Assembly (NCBI GenBank): GCA_015680685.1
Contig: MNCI01029978.1
Location: 235,532 to 299,531 of the forward strand
Direction of reading: 5' to 3'
Source: Gnetum montanum
Taxonomy: Eukaryota > Streptophyta > Gnetopsida > Gnetales > Gnetaceae
DNA length: 64,000 nt
Positions 1-11,679 of this stretch are shown in pieces (positions within the stretch are counted from its first letter, which is position 1; each line of letters begins with the position of its first letter). The notes under the pieces are model-generated. The model had not been told where the DNA came from, did not search any database, and saw only the letters and a list, made by a program, of their open reading frames with translations. The translations under genes were made by a program, and so were the position numbers.

Positions 1-539
1 CTATTAGTTTCTCACCCTTAAACTCCTAGAAGCGGAATGAGTATGACTTGATTACGAGCATTTAAGTATGACTGCTTGGTAGCCCAGTGGTGTAGCTAGG
101 GAGATCTACGTTTGGTAACCCAGTGGCGTATTTGGGGTCTGCGCTTGGTAATCCCAGTGGCGTACCTAGGCCTATGCTTGGTAGTCCCAGTGGCAGTCGT
201 GCACGAAGTCCAAGATGTGTACGGTTGATCAAGGAATCGGTTGCTCATCGCACTTAGGCTAGATTAGATTTTCTTACCCTTTTCCTCTTAGCTTAGATTA
301 GTTAATATTATTTTCCACTGCCATCAGGAGTAGCTTAGAATTAGGACACATCATACACCTCATCTAGACTAAACCATACATGACATATGCAAAACTAGTC
401 TAGATGGGAAGACATCGAACTGCGACCTAAGGCTAACTATCTAGGTGCCACAACTAGTCCATCTGCAGAGTTCGATCGGATCGCACGTGCGACGCTCGTT
501 TCGTATGGTTGAGTGTAGGGGTACCTCACCACTCATCAA
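1..539 (+). mobile_element. 3' part of an Athila-type LTR, plus sense, cut by the window edge
   Basis: The segment ends in CACTCATCA at 539. Just before this it has the block GTATGGTTGAGTG, which also closes the other LTRs of this family in the window (3' end at 29914 in plus sense; 1986, 15287 and 31792 in minus sense). It contains the TTGGTA/CCCAGTGG tandem block. Only the tail is visible, so whether it is a solo LTR or part of a full element cannot be decided. It abuts gag-derived sequence of another copy from about 590. Confidence 0.65.
66..195 (+). repeat. Degenerate tandem repeat TTGGTA(A)(T)CCCAGTGGCGTA
   Basis: About four copies of a unit close to GCTTGGTAATCCCAGTGGCG, spaced 30 to 40 bases apart. 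The same motif recurs in the LTRs near 13560-13660 and 29485-29560, and as its complement near 2330-2400 and 32130-32210. It is therefore a fixed internal feature of this LTR family. Confidence 0.7.
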
Positions 540-589
540 TCACCACATAAAGGAATTTGTGTCCCCTACTTCCAACCCTAGATCTACTT

Positions 590-1985
590 TTCAAGATTGG
601 ACACTCGAGAGTAGGTTTGGTATTTGTCATTAAAAAGTTTAAGCATGGTACTCCACCTTCTAATTGATTCAGGTTCCAATGATTTGTACCAACTTTCTAC
701 CTCTTTGATGAGTATCATGGGAAATAACTTAAGTTTTTTTCAGTCACTTTTGGTATTCTATGGAGCACAGGAATCATGAAATGCTTGAAGGTGATGTTTT
801 GGATATGCATTATACCTACCTTCAAACTTAGTAATATGGTTCATATCAAGTCACTTGATGCGACTATATCTCATAAGCCTAGTTGGAATGTACACTACTT
901 TCTTTATGTTGATCATGCTACAAGTAGCCAATAGGGGTTCTTCATGATCATAGGGTTTGTATGCTTGATTTTAGTGATGTTCCCTTTGGTATTCATATCA
1001 TTCTCTCTCTTCACAATTATCCCTATCTCTTCGAGGCTCATGCTCATCATCTTCTTCATCAAGAAGCCTTCAATTATACTCATTTCTAGATGAGCCCGAT
1101 GTCTCTCCCTATCATGATCTTTGTACTTTCATTTCCTTCTATTAGAGTCCATCAATGATTATGAGGAGGAAGACGAAGTAGTTGGAGAATGATGCTAGCT
1201 AGTTCTCCATCTATGGCTTTGGAATTCATTTTTTTATGATCCAGTAGAAACTCTACGCCTTAAGTCCTACTTGTACTAAGAGTCCTCTACTTCTCTTCTT
1301 AGTGTCTCTATGAGGATTGAGTGTAGTTGTACCTTGATAGGTTCTTGCAAACAAATAATAAACATTTTTGAATGAACTTCATGATTATGATGGAGTTTTT
1401 CTAGTACAAATGCATCACCATCAAGTTCTTCTAGGACAACAGGAGAGTTAACCTTCTTTCCCTTATTATGCTCATATTTGGTTTCCATAGCATTGTCTCG
1501 TTGTACTTGTGCCTTTGTGGATTAACAGGATCTTGTCATGTATTTGGTCACATGGTACCCTTCTTTCGCATGGCTCAAATTCATTCCCCTTAAAGATATT
1601 TGAAGCATGGTGAATGCTAAATTCTCTAGAGGCAAAACAATGTTACCCTATAGGTCTCTCTACCTCAACTACCCATCTTGGTGAAAGATGAATGTGAAAT
1701 CAAGGTAGTAAGGATCAGTATGAATGTATGAGATTCATGTTTGCATAGGCATACTCTTGCCTTCATCATCATTTATTCTATCATTCCCTCTTTCTAACTC
1801 TTTGGCAAGGAATACTTTTTCCTTAAGTGTTGAAGCCATTTTATATGTGTAATGCTTGGTCAAGTGTGTGTGTGTTATTAGGATTACTTAAAGATATGAA
1901 GATTGACTTTATGGTTTTTAATACAATGAACTTTGTAAGATCAATTACTTAGCACACATTGACACATCCCCAGCAATGGCAACAA
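590..1985 (-). pseudogene. Athila-type gag, N-terminal part, broken
   Basis: Read on the minus strand from about 1845, the frame starts MASTLKEK and continues with stops to about 590. It matches the gag of the element at 38900-41380 block for block: a DPYYLDFTFIFHQ segment, then a lysine-rich stretch, then VVLEELDGDAFV (1276-1488), where the other copy has TIILEELDKDVFI. It lies directly downstream, in minus sense, of the LTR at 1986-2863, as gag should. The left side is cut off near 545-590 against a different LTR. No PR or pol is present. The call rests on homology within the window and on LTR context. Confidence 0.65.
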
Positions 1986-2863
1986 TGATGGGTAGTGGAG
2001 CAATTTCAACACTCTACCATACAAGTCACAAGTGTTCGCACACAACCATATTGTAATTAGTGAATGTACAATGTTATTATGCTAGTAATTAATATTGAGT
2101 CATGATCGTTATATTCTCACCTTGATTTAGTGAAATCTAAGCATATGGTTTAACTAGTAGTGAGGCTTATGTAATTTAATGTTGTGATGCTCATTTTACT
2201 CCTAAGTGCAAACATAATGAAAATGAATTTAAATGATAAGTCTAAATAATGATAGCAATGTAAATCTATTCTATCCTATAGTGATGAGCATCCATTCTTG
2301 GCTTACCAAACATTCCTTGGACTCATGTAATTGTTACTGGGATTACCAAGTGAGTTCACCACTAAGTGAATCAAGTGAAACCACTACTAGGTTACCAAAC
2401 AATTACACTTTAACGCTTGAAACCAATCGTACTCATTTCTCTTTACTAATGAGCAAGTAAAATAAAGTACTTTAGAATTGTAAATGATTAAGCTAAGAAA
2501 ACATAGAAAATATGCTAAGTTAACAAATAAAACTATGTGAATGCTACAATTATGGAAAGAAATATTGATCTTTATTGTTGTCATGAACTACATCCAAGTA
2601 TAATTCACTCGAATAAAGATTTCGTTCAACTACTAAAGATCACATTGTAGGCATTCACTCTATCACTAACAAAGAAAACAAACTGCAAGAATTTTTCTAA
2701 GACTTGGAATGAAAAGTTATTGATTTTGCACCCAAGTTTTGATATTTATATGGCTACACACATACTGAGACATTGTATCAACGATGACATAGCATGGGTT
2801 GCAACATCATTGCTACCATATCATTGATATGATATCACAGAGCAATAAAAATTGACTTTATCA
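1986..2863 (-). mobile_element. Athila-type 5' LTR, minus sense
   Basis: On the minus strand the LTR starts TGATAAAGTCAATTTTT at 2863 and ends ...CCATCA at 1986. The first bases after its end (1985 downward) read TTGTTGCCATTGCTGGGGA. This resembles a decayed tRNA-Asp primer-binding site (TGGCGCCGTTGCCGGGGA in intact elements). A TATA-like ATATAAATA lies near 2740. The LTR at 31792-32737 has the same order of blocks. Confidence 0.7.
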
Positions 2864-3160
2864 TAGACCTATGAGCATCATGCTTCCTAGAGGCTTCTTC
2901 ACTTCCCATGTAACTTAGGTTACATCATCTTTTACTTCACTTATTCACACAATTTGTCTTATGTATTATGTTATTACTCTATGTTCAAATGTATATAAAT
3001 TGTTTTATCCTTCATTCTACATATCTTTTCTTTCTAATTGTCAAGACTTTGCTTTAATTATTGTATGGATCTTTTAAAATGTGCATAAATAGCATCTCAT
3101 GGATTTGGTTAAGGTTGTGATAACCTAGGATATAATCTAACACCCCTATCCTAACAACAT
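2864..3160. other. AT-rich DNA, nothing recognised
   Basis: Flank of the LTR. No coding frame, repeat or RNA gene could be supported here. Confidence 0.5.
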
Positions 3161-3177
3161 TTAGATTACTAAATATT

Positions 3178-3279
3178 GAGGTTAGCGTAGTGGTAAGACA
3201 TTGGTAACTCTAAGTTATAGGTTCAATTTTGATGGGTAATACTAAGTTATAAAGTTCTAATATGACTGCATGTCTTAGC
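3178..3279 (+). mobile_element. tRNA-derived SINE with 10 bp target duplication
   Basis: The body starts GAGGTTAGCGTAGTGGTAAGAC, an A-box-like segment, and has GGTTCAATTTTG about 40 bases later as a B box. This is the internal RNA polymerase III promoter layout of plant SINEs. Direct copies of ACTAAATATT flank it at 3168-3177 and 3280-3289. It is not a tRNA gene, since no cloverleaf or CCA-proximal stem closes. Confidence 0.75.
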
Positions 3280-3464
3280 ACTAAATATTATTTAAAAAAC
3301 TCTTTGAGTTTCAATACTCAACTTTTACATCATTTTCAACATATGTGCTTGAAATAACAAAGGATTTAAGCTAGCAATAGAAATTATATATGGTGGAGGT
3401 GTTTGAACTTGAAATAATTGAAACATAGGTACATTCTAATATTTACAAAAGTTAATAACAAAGT

Positions 3465-3545
3465 GCTACCTAGAAAAATTGAACTTATGACCTAGGGTTA
3501 CAAGGCCAAGACTCATACCACTAGGCTAACACCTCCTTGTTAAAA
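3465..3545 (-). mobile_element. tRNA-derived SINE remnant, minus strand
   Basis: On the minus strand the sequence reads AGGTGTTAGCCTAGTGGTATGAG (A-box-like) followed by CATAAGTTCAATTTTTC (B-box-like). It is related to the SINE 200 bases away but in the opposite orientation. The ends are not resolved. Confidence 0.6.
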
Positions 3546-3639
3546 ATCATATATGGTATTGAATGTTAATTAGTACAAAAGAGGCATGAACAACAAATTA
3601 GTGTGGTATAAATGTGAATGATTGGATGTTGAATGTTAC

Positions 3640-3925
3640 TAGAAGAGATAAAGTGCATAATGAAGACATTAGAGGAAGGCTTAAAGTGGCTCATATTAGT
3701 TACAAGAATGACAGCTTAGATAGTTTGAACATGTGCAAAGAAAATTAAATAATGAGCTTTTGAAAGGAAGAGAAGAAAAAAAGACATGGGAAAAATAATT
3801 AAAGATAATTTGAGGAAATTGCAAATAAGGAAAGATCTAGCTCTTCATAAAGAAGAATGGTGAAAAGAATTTATGTAACTAATCCCATTTTGTTGGGACA
3901 AGGCTAAGATGATGATAATGAGAAA
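3640..3925 (+). pseudogene. 3' end of a LINE reverse-transcriptase ORF
   Basis: With a few stops, the plus strand reads KKTWEKIIKDNLRK, then LALHKEEW, then IPFCWDKA, followed by a short GATGATGAT-like tail. This is the conserved C-terminal end of RTE/L1-type reverse transcriptases in plants (KKTW...DR..WR...DP). Two more decayed tails lie at 4030-4115 and 6585-6645. Each is a 5'-truncated insertion, as is usual for LINEs. Confidence 0.6.
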
Positions 3926-4029
3926 AATAGAAATCTCTAATGAAATATCAACATCATTACAAGAAATTGGTAACAAATATAATGCATCAATATTATTTAT
4001 GTTAATCCAGTCACAAATTGCAAATATAT

Positions 4030-4115
4030 AAGATTCTAGCTCTTAATAAAGGTAAATGGTGAAAGAGAACTCATGTAATTGACTTTGTAGGGATAGGGCT
4101 AGGATGGTCATGATT
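4030..4115 (+). mobile_element. Second LINE 3' tail remnant
   Basis: TCTAGCTCTTAATAAAGG...GGTGAAAGAGAACTCATGTAATTG...GGGATAGGGCTAGGATGG parallels the tail at 3830-3915 with many substitutions. Beyond it, 4115-4825 is AT-rich DNA in which nothing else was recognised. Confidence 0.5.
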
Positions 4116-4825
4116 AATAAAATTTGGAGTGCTTTGGTAACATGTTTCAAATTTTGAGGGTTAAAAAATGAAGAACTTTTGAATGTCCAACAAATTGGAA
4201 AGACAATGTTTGATTTAAAATGAGAATTGACCACCCAAGTCTTTGAATCTTACATTATTATAAATTTTTATTTTCAAAGATAAAATTAAATAAGTATATT
4301 AAAATAATTATTTTATTAGAATTTTAATCATATTATCTTGGTTGCTTATTAAAAGCCAAAACTAATAGAAATGTATTATAAATATGTTTTCTATTGATAA
4401 ATTCCTTTTTACTTGTTAAAAATTTGTAAAATTTTATAAAACATTCAAAATAGTCTAGATACAAACATGTTGATATTTTTTGCAAGAAGCAAGGGCTGCA
4501 TTGCTAACTAAAAAGCATAAATTGAAAAATTGTATAGGTAGTTGGAAACTTGTTTTATACATGTGATTTGAGAAATGACCAAAAATTAGAGTAAACATTG
4601 GATAAGGTAAAATTCATGAAACCAAATTTATAAATTTCAAGTTTTAAGCCTGTCTTACTTAAATCGTTTATTTTTAAGGAAGTTGCCATGAAATTTATAC
4701 ACTATTATGCAACCGATCCCATTTCAAATAGCAAATTTTACCATTGTTGATAAAAGAAAGTTAGAAAAGAGACAATAGGGATATACTGTCCAAGGGGAAG
4801 ACCAACTTTATAAGGGAGGAGGAAA

Positions 4826-6323
4826 TTAGCAGGGTGGCCTGAAACCCATGTACTCACCAGCCTGGTATTGCTTCCACACCTTGATACCTCCAAACAATAG
4901 CATCAGAACTGTCGTTAAACCTACTACGGAGGTCACAGAAATTGTTATCAAAGACACTCTCTTGTATTTCTTAATTACTTGCTTTGTGATATACAGCCCT
5001 AGGAGGGATGATAGCAGACATATGAATGAAAAATAGAGCGCACATTCCATCGGCACCGCCCCTAGCAGCAAATACTCCGCCACTGACATGGATGCGGAGA
5101 AGAATATAATGAGCACGCAGGTGGCTGCTGTCACCTGTACACGTAACATTCAATTATTTATTTAAGAATATGCCAATATTATTCTTATTCTGGATCTGGA
5201 TTTATCTGAGTTGTTCAGATAAACAAAACCAATACCGCACTCACCAAATGTCCGTATGTAGGTGGTATTAAGTTTTTTCCAGACAAGAAAGAAATGTTAT
5301 GAAAGAATTATAAAATCCATGATACTCATAAGTACCATGAAACTTAGTTCAATCCCAAAATTTGGTAGGCACCCACTGATTTAAAGGTAATGATAATGAT
5401 ACAATATAAATGTGCGATGTTACATATCATCATACCCAATTACCCATCCAGAGAAAAATCATATGATCGCTATCGTCTCAGGATCTTTAATGACACCCAA
5501 ATCATATCGCTATGTTAGTGGTGTCTGTTTGTTACAATGTGCATTGGATTGGATTCCAAGATCTCATTATTCGTTAAAGTGAACCAATCCAACAAAATTG
5601 ATAGTGGGTGATGTGACATAACGTGAGGAGAGAATCACAAACAAGGTGCTAGTTTAGTTTAGTAGTAAGTCTTAGGCTAAAAAAACTAAAATCTCAGGTC
5701 ACAGCTTAGGTCAAGAAATTCTGAAAAACTGAAACTGGTGGTGAAGGAATTCGCAGACTAGTGGTATTATTGCTGCCTTGATGGTCAAATAGATGCAAAT
5801 AGAGTACTAATACAGGTAAAAATTCAGTTTCTATTTTAAGAATACCAAATCCTTTCGTGATAAAATTTGAATCTATTTTAATAAATAGATGCAAATAGAG
5901 TACTAATACAGGTAAAAATTCAGTTTCTATTTTAAGAATATCAAATCCTTTCGTGATAAAATTTGAAAACCCTAGTAAAAGAAATAAAACAAAGCATTAA
6001 AAATCAACGAAAATGGTAGCTTAAAAGCTCTGCAGTTCGTCATAGAATGAAAACCTTGCCAGTCGCCACCTACTTCAACTAAAATGCAATCAGTATCGGC
6101 AAAAGAAGAAGGGGTTGTACAAGACACCTGCACGGGAATTCCAGCCTGCAGCATGAACGGGTTTATGATGATTCCTCCTCCGATTCCAAGCATTCCTCCC
6201 AGAATGCCAGCAAACAGCGCCATGATTGGAAACACACCCTTTTCTAGCTTTTTCATTCTCACGGGTATACTCTGTATTGTAAGTTAATATCTTTCGTCAA
6301 AATTACGACACAAGCATCTTGGC

Positions 6324-6355
<32 letters not shown>

Positions 6356-7763
6356 ATACTGTAAACATCAACTACTCGATTGGTTTATTCAGCATTTACC
6401 TGGTATTCTTCATGCTTCTCGGCAGATTTTCTTTTCAGCTTCAGCATCCACACCGTGGTACCTACGGCAAGTGGAATTTGCAGTCCGGAGACCACCCAAT
6501 ATGCAATCCCACATGGTTTTATTCTGAAAAAACTCTGGAGACCAGCTCTAGTAAGACTGATGAACTATCTAAAATTTCCAACCCTATTAAAAACATCAAA
6601 TTGCAGACCCAGTTTTGTCGGACAAGGATAGGATTATGATATTAGAAACATCACAATTTCAAAATTCTTTTTACTTAGAAAATTTGGTGATACTGATGCA
6701 TTAACTAAGAGAATGAACAGACGAAATCGACATACTTCGAAGGGCGAAGTAAGAGAAGAAGAAACAAATTTAAAAATTAAAATCCAGAGAGATTGGAAGA
6801 TGACATAGCAACTAGAAATTGGACTGAAAATCGAACTTTCCTGAATCCTTACACCTTAATACGATTTTTAATGCATTCCGATACGATAACATACATAAAT
6901 TGCTACAGAAAGAGGAAACAAGAGGATGAATAGAAGGAGACCTGATCATTGAGAAGCAAGTTGATGGCGTAGAAGCCGACCCAAATCAGACACAGCAATC
7001 CAAATTTCTTGGCAGTATGATTCCTAAAACTCGCATTAGCGGGAGGAAGCGCAGTCTCCGGGGGCTTCAATTGCACTGGCACTTGCAGCAACGGTTCAAG
7101 TAGAGCGGAACTGGAGGTGGAGGAGATGCTATTACCTGCAGATTCTCCTTTTCGTTGCTCCGAATCACCTTGAATTTCATTTTCCTTATCCATCATCACT
7201 CCTCTTATTTGTTGATTTTCGCGCTGCCATGTCTTGTACGTTGATTTGCAGGAGGAGAAAGTCATGTAGCAGAGAACGACGGAGAGCAGCAGAAGCATGA
7301 GCCATTCGGGGAAAACGATATTGAAGATGACGCCGATGCTGATACCCAGAAGCAGATTAGGCTCCAGAATCAGAGCTACATTGTAATCAATCAATGGCTT
7401 CTTCTTATTTTGCGTCTGTATCTGTGTCTGCGTCTGCGTCTGCGGCACATACATGCATATGCCGACGAGGGAGATTGCCAGAACCTCAAAAGCAGATACG
7501 ACAGCTGATGTTTTACTGTCAAATTGCATAACCAAATTCAGAATGCATACGAACAGAGCTCCACCTCCGATTCCTCCGGCACTTGCCAGTACCCCTGCCG
7601 CTGCCGTCAGCACCGTTGCCATCACTGTTCTTCCGTGGAATCCCAGCAGCGGCCATTCATTCTTATTATTGCCCTCCTGCCACAACCCCAGCCCCAATCC
7701 CAGCAAATCCTTAAAACCCGGCTCACACATGCTGGCCATTTCCTTCGAATCTGCAATGCCCTC
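4826..7763 (-). CDS. TauE/SafE family membrane transporter (sulfite exporter-like), four exons
   Basis: Predicted exons on the minus strand are 7763-6942, 6534-6400, 6271-6128 and 5134-4826. All junctions are GT...AG in phase 0, giving about 469 codons, close to the usual length of plant TauE/SafE proteins. The family has two repeated membrane halves, each with a glycine signature. Here exon 1 carries ASAGGIGGGALF and exon 3 carries GGMLGIGGGIIINPFML. Exon 2 encodes CGIAYWVVSGLQIP, and exon 4 continues with VTAATC...SASMSVAEYLLLG and ends after further membrane segments at GFRPPC. Bacterial relatives export sulfite or sulfoacetate; plant substrates are mostly unproven. The intervening loop has a QTQTQTQIQTQ run and a Ser/Gly-rich stretch. 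The codon at 7763 directly follows CAATACAG, a good acceptor, so a short upstream exon with a signal peptide may be missing from this model. Otherwise ATG at 7739 is the start. No premature stop is seen. Confidence 0.88.
5787..5968. repeat. 96 bp tandem duplication in intron 3 of the TauE/SafE gene
   Basis: ATAGATGCAAATAGAGTACTAA and the following bases occur twice, offset by 96 bases. The copies are nearly identical (AATACC versus AATATC), so the duplication is recent. Both copies are intronic. Confidence 0.85.
6324..6352. repeat. (TA)n microsatellite in intron 2
   Basis: About 14 uninterrupted TA units between exons 2 and 3 of the transporter gene. Confidence 0.9.
6585..6645 (+). mobile_element. 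LINE 3' tail remnant in an intron
   Basis: GACCCAGTTTTGTCGGACAAGGATAGGATTATGAT resembles the end of the LINE tail at 3885-3925 (CCATTTTGTTGGGACAAGG). It is short and decayed, and lies upstream of exon 2 in the intron after exon 1. Confidence 0.45.
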
Positions 7764-8039
7764 CTGTATTGAAATTGAATATATGATTAGAGACAACTTG
7801 ATGTTTAAAACGTTAAATTCCACAGTGTATTCGCTGTTGAGGTCAACTTTCACCCATGCTGGGCATGGGGCCTTGTTTAAACCATGCTTAAACCTATTTC
7901 TCTTAAAATAAAAAAAAATATAAAATTCTAAGTAAATAAATAAATAGATTTCTAAAGAAGAATAAAATAAATAAAATAATGGCCAACCGTGTACCTTTTT
8001 AAAAATAAATTTAACTTTGGGTTATTTTGGGTTATTATT

Positions 8040-8950
8040 TTCTCTTTCTCAGCCACCCGCCGTTGCCAGACGCCGCTATAAAGAGGGGGAGAGGAGCGCT
8101 TTAGAGGAGGGAGAGGGACTGCGGCTGGGATTTCTCCATCGCCTTCGCCCGTTTCTGCTGCCGCATCGCCATCTCCTGTGTTGCCCGCCGTCGCTTGCAG
8201 CGGCTCCTCCTCCTGCTGCTGTTCTGTCTCCCGCCGCCACGTCTGTATGTTGGCTGTAGCGTCCCTGTTCCTGCCGCCGTTGTTTTCTGCACCCCCCGCG
8301 CCCGAACAGTCTGCGCCACCTTGCTCCCGTTGACGCCTTCTGTTCCTCCACCTTTCTCCGCTCTGCCCAAAGCCCGCGCGATTCGCGTTTTGCCAGACGT
8401 CGTCGCCGCGCCTGCCGTTTTTTGTCTCACCGTTGCGGTGCTGTTGTGCTCCCCCTGCCACGTCCGATCCCGCGCCTGCTGTAACGTGTCAGATCCTGCC
8501 GCGTCCTCGCACTGACTACCGTTCCTGCCGCTGCAGCATCGCCTGCTCTCCGCGCCGGACGCCGCAGCACCGCTGTTCCCGCCACGACACCTGTTCATCT
8601 ACCGCCGCGCTGTTTCTCTGTCTGCACCGCTGCGCAGACCCTCGCCCTGGCTACACGCGAGACAGCGGCCTCTCTCTTTTTCCCAGGCCCTCAGTGCTCC
8701 CGTGACCTCGCCCGCGTTGCTGCTGTGCCGCCTGATTCTCCTGCTGCCGCCATCTTCTGTTCTCCCGCTGCCTACCACGTGGATCGCTGCTCCCACCGCG
8801 CTTCCTCCGCCTACCAGCGAGAACACCAGTCCTGCAACCTTAAACTCTGTGCAGACACAGAACCAGGGTTCCGTTCCTGCGTAGCCACCTTGCTCTGCCG
8901 CGTGGATTGCCACCTCTACCGTGCTGTTTCCTCTGCATCTTGCTACTTTA
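8040..8950. other. GC- and CpG-rich island, about 0.9 kb, no supported gene
   Basis: GC content rises abruptly within otherwise AT-rich DNA. The island is built of imperfect CCTGCCGCCG-like units on the plus strand and contains many CpG sites. Open frames occur on both strands (for example 8101-8598 minus, 8195-8515 plus). Their products are Arg/Ala/Gly or Pro/Cys low-complexity strings, as expected by chance in such composition. It lies upstream of the transporter gene, so it could be a promoter-associated CpG island or a GC-rich insertion. CTATAAAGAGG at 8070 is a possible TATA element pointing right. The function is unknown. Confidence 0.6.
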
Positions 8951-8959
8951 AATTTTCAA

Positions 8960-11340
8960 ATTGAATTAGAGTGTTTGACATTAAATCGAATTTAAGGTTT
9001 TATTTTAACATTTTATTTAAAATATTATTATTATTGTTTGTCATATTGCCCTTTCCAGCTGAGACTNTTCGCCTATGCAGGAATTTAAGACATCCAAGAC
9101 AAGAATTGGGTAATTTCTTCGTTACTTTCAACGCAGGGAGAGCACTATTAGAGGAAGATGCAGTACTGAACTACTGATTGCTAATTTGTGTTTATTTATA
9201 AAAGCTACTGCTGGATCTTAGTGTGGGATCCTGAATTCGATGTTTTTAATGGTTTTTTCATGGATGAACACCTGAACCCGGAACAAAACTGAATGTTATA
9301 GCCAAAACATGGCGTAAGAGTCTAAATCATCTAATTGATTGAGACACAAAAAACACTGAGTTGCTAAAAAAAAGGTAACTGTATCATTCTATTTAATTAA
9401 AGAGATGTATCGTGTATACATATAAATCATTCTTCCATCAGAAGAGGTACGTACCTGTTCGTTTGATAGCAGGTATCTTGATTAGCTTGCCTTGCGATGC
9501 GATGATATGCTATGCTGGAACCGAATTGGATCGTTAACAGACTAACAACCCAGGAAGTTATATATACGTACATATATGCGTTGACATATGTTTGGTCGTA
9601 CAGAAAAAGTCTGTGCTCAAGTATAGACAGAACAAGAAGCAGCAATGCCCATCGGATTTGCAGGAAAACTGTGGGCCGAAGCGAACAAGCGTGAATTCTA
9701 AAATAATGCGAGTAGCAAAGTTAGACTTTTGTAAATGCTGTTGCTACTGTTAATGTAATGTTGTGAGTGACAAATATCCAAGAATGTAATGTTCTAGACG
9801 TGTTAATGCAAGTTGGCACTTGGCCATTCTCGTTTGGCTATATATAATTATATATCTATTCTCAATTTGGCATTTGCGCTGTAAGACCTGCACGCGCGAG
9901 CGACAGAGCTTTGCCCCTCGCATATTATATAAAAAAGAGTCAGGATAAGTTCTTGACGTTGTGATCGCAAATTCTCTGCACATATGGGTATTCTTAAAAG
10001 AGATTCTTGCGTGCCACGCATATTTATCACATCAATAGTGCACCAGCATTATCCCCGTGGCATCTTTGATGCCGTTGCATATTATATAAAAAAGATTAAG
10101 GCTAAGTTTGTGATCGTAAATTCTTGCACATATGGGCATTGTTAAAAAGGATTCCTGTGCATTTTAGTTTTCTTTAATCATGGCTAAATTTAGAACTTTA
10201 ATCTTAACTGCGTGGGAAAGGCAATGGAGTCGGTAGCACAATTTTTACCTGTAAGTTGAGATTTAGACTATACATTTACTTTATCATTTTTTATATGATT
10301 TATAAATGTTATATCTGTTGGATTACTTTAATACATGTGATGAGTCTTGAATTTTTGGAAACTATAAAGCTTTTACTTTAATTTTATTATTCTTATGAAA
10401 ATGTAATATCTATCAAATATATCTTATAAATCTTTAAAAATAATAAAGCTTCTACTTCAATATCAATTTTTGTAGCTTACGTATGTCCATTAAAAGCATA
10501 AGTATCAACGTAACCGGCACCGTATTTTTAAGCATTTTCAAAGCTCAATAAAATTCCAGTATATTAAGGGCAAACGAAAATTTTTGAAAAATTTAACCGT
10601 GTTTTACGTTTTTTTCTTCAACCTTTCCGTCTTTCAAAGCATGAAAAAATCCTTGAAAAATGTCAGATATATCCTGTTACTAGATATGGCTTACAAGCCC
10701 ACCTGCGAAAAACTATTAACACTTACTGTTTTTACGGCAATATTTATCATCCTCTCTGTGAAAAGCCTTGAAATAATTTAACTCAGTATAAAATTGTAAA
10801 AATACTTAAATTTTTCTTAAGAAAATGCCAATAAAAAAAATGCTTGGCAGCCAAATGTAATTCCATATTCTCTGGGGGCCTCCTTGGCTGGCCTGGCTGG
10901 CTTTGAAATCATCGAAAAGACGTTTTATCCGTGGATGTTCATGTCCAGTTTTAAACTCTGAGATCTGATCCAATCTTCCCTTCTTTTCTTTGTTCGCGTC
11001 CTGTTCCTGTCTAAATCAGCTTCGCAGGTGACAAGTGCTTTCATATTCCAAAGTGATAGACACAGACTGATATTGTACCTCTGGTACGTAGGCTGCCAAT
11101 GAATGATATATTCCATGTTCATTTTATTTTATTATTGGCTTTGGCTTTGGCTTTTCTGACGTCACTGCCTCCACTCTTGCAGCAGCGTACGTCAACAAAT
11201 TGCATCCTTTCTCCTCATTTTATGACTGGCATTCCTACACAACCACTAAAATGCCGCGAAACCAACTTCATTGCACCGACCGATTTTATTCTCCAATCTA
11301 TTTCGTACAAAATTGTTAATGTCCATTATCTCACGGATAA
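8960..11340. other. AT-rich intergenic DNA, no gene recognised
   Basis: Open frames here are short and without recognisable motifs. One (9427-9645 minus) starts MLLLVLSILE and is followed by AACAGGTACGTACC, a good donor-like site. It was considered as a first exon for the transporter, but its phase does not fit the acceptor at 7763. A direct duplication is listed separately. There is one unknown base at 9067. Confidence 0.5.
9917..10172. repeat. Direct duplication of about 95 bp
   Basis: GCATATTATATAAAAAAGA...GATCG(C/T)AAATTCT...GCACATATGGG occurs at about 9917-10015 and again at about 10076-10172, with small deletions. No coding content. Confidence 0.7.
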
Positions 11341-11354
11341 TAATAATAACAATT

Positions 11355-11497
11355 TTTTTAACCAACTCGAACAAACTAGAACAGCTGTAAAGAGTAATAC
11401 ACTTTAAAAAGATTTTTCTTTTCAAAAAAGTGTTGTTAACCAACTCAAATAAACCAGAGCAGCTGTAAAGAGTGATACACTTTAGAAAGATTAAAAA
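11355..11497. repeat. Direct duplication of about 65 bp
   Basis: AACCAACTCGAACAAACTAGAACAGCTGTAAAGAGTAATACACTTTA is repeated with few changes about 80 bases further on (AACCAACTCAAATAAACCAGAGCAGCTGTAAAGAGTGATACACTTTAG). Confidence 0.75.
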
Positions 11498-11679
11498 AAA
11501 AGTTAAGAACAATAGTTGTAAAGAAAAACAGTTTGTTACATGGAAGTTAATTGAAATCAATGAAAATGTAAAATAAATTATTGAATTCTGACTAGGTAAA
11601 TGAAAATGATGATCAAATAAAATAAATAATTGCGAAAAAGGAAAAAAGAACAAGAAAAATTTATGAATGCTAAAACCTT

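Noticed and set aside
3178-3250. tRNA gene
   Set aside because: A and B boxes are present but no closed acceptor stem, and target duplications show a SINE.
7453-7911. Plus-strand open frame of 152 codons
   Set aside because: It is the complement of the transporter's first exon; the product has no family features.
8076-8913. Several long overlapping open frames on both strands of the GC-rich island
   Set aside because: Low-complexity Arg/Ala/Gly or Pro/Cys products, expected where stop codons are rare because of GC content. No domain, no splice or start support.
9427-9645. Possible first exon of the transporter gene (hydrophobic start, donor-like CAGGTACGTA)
   Set aside because: The donor phase does not match the acceptor at 7763, and an island of 0.9 kb lies between; not supportable.
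11246-11653. Minus-strand open frame of 135 codons
   Set aside because: A Phe/Leu/Ile-rich product of AT-rich DNA with a direct duplication; no recognisable domain.
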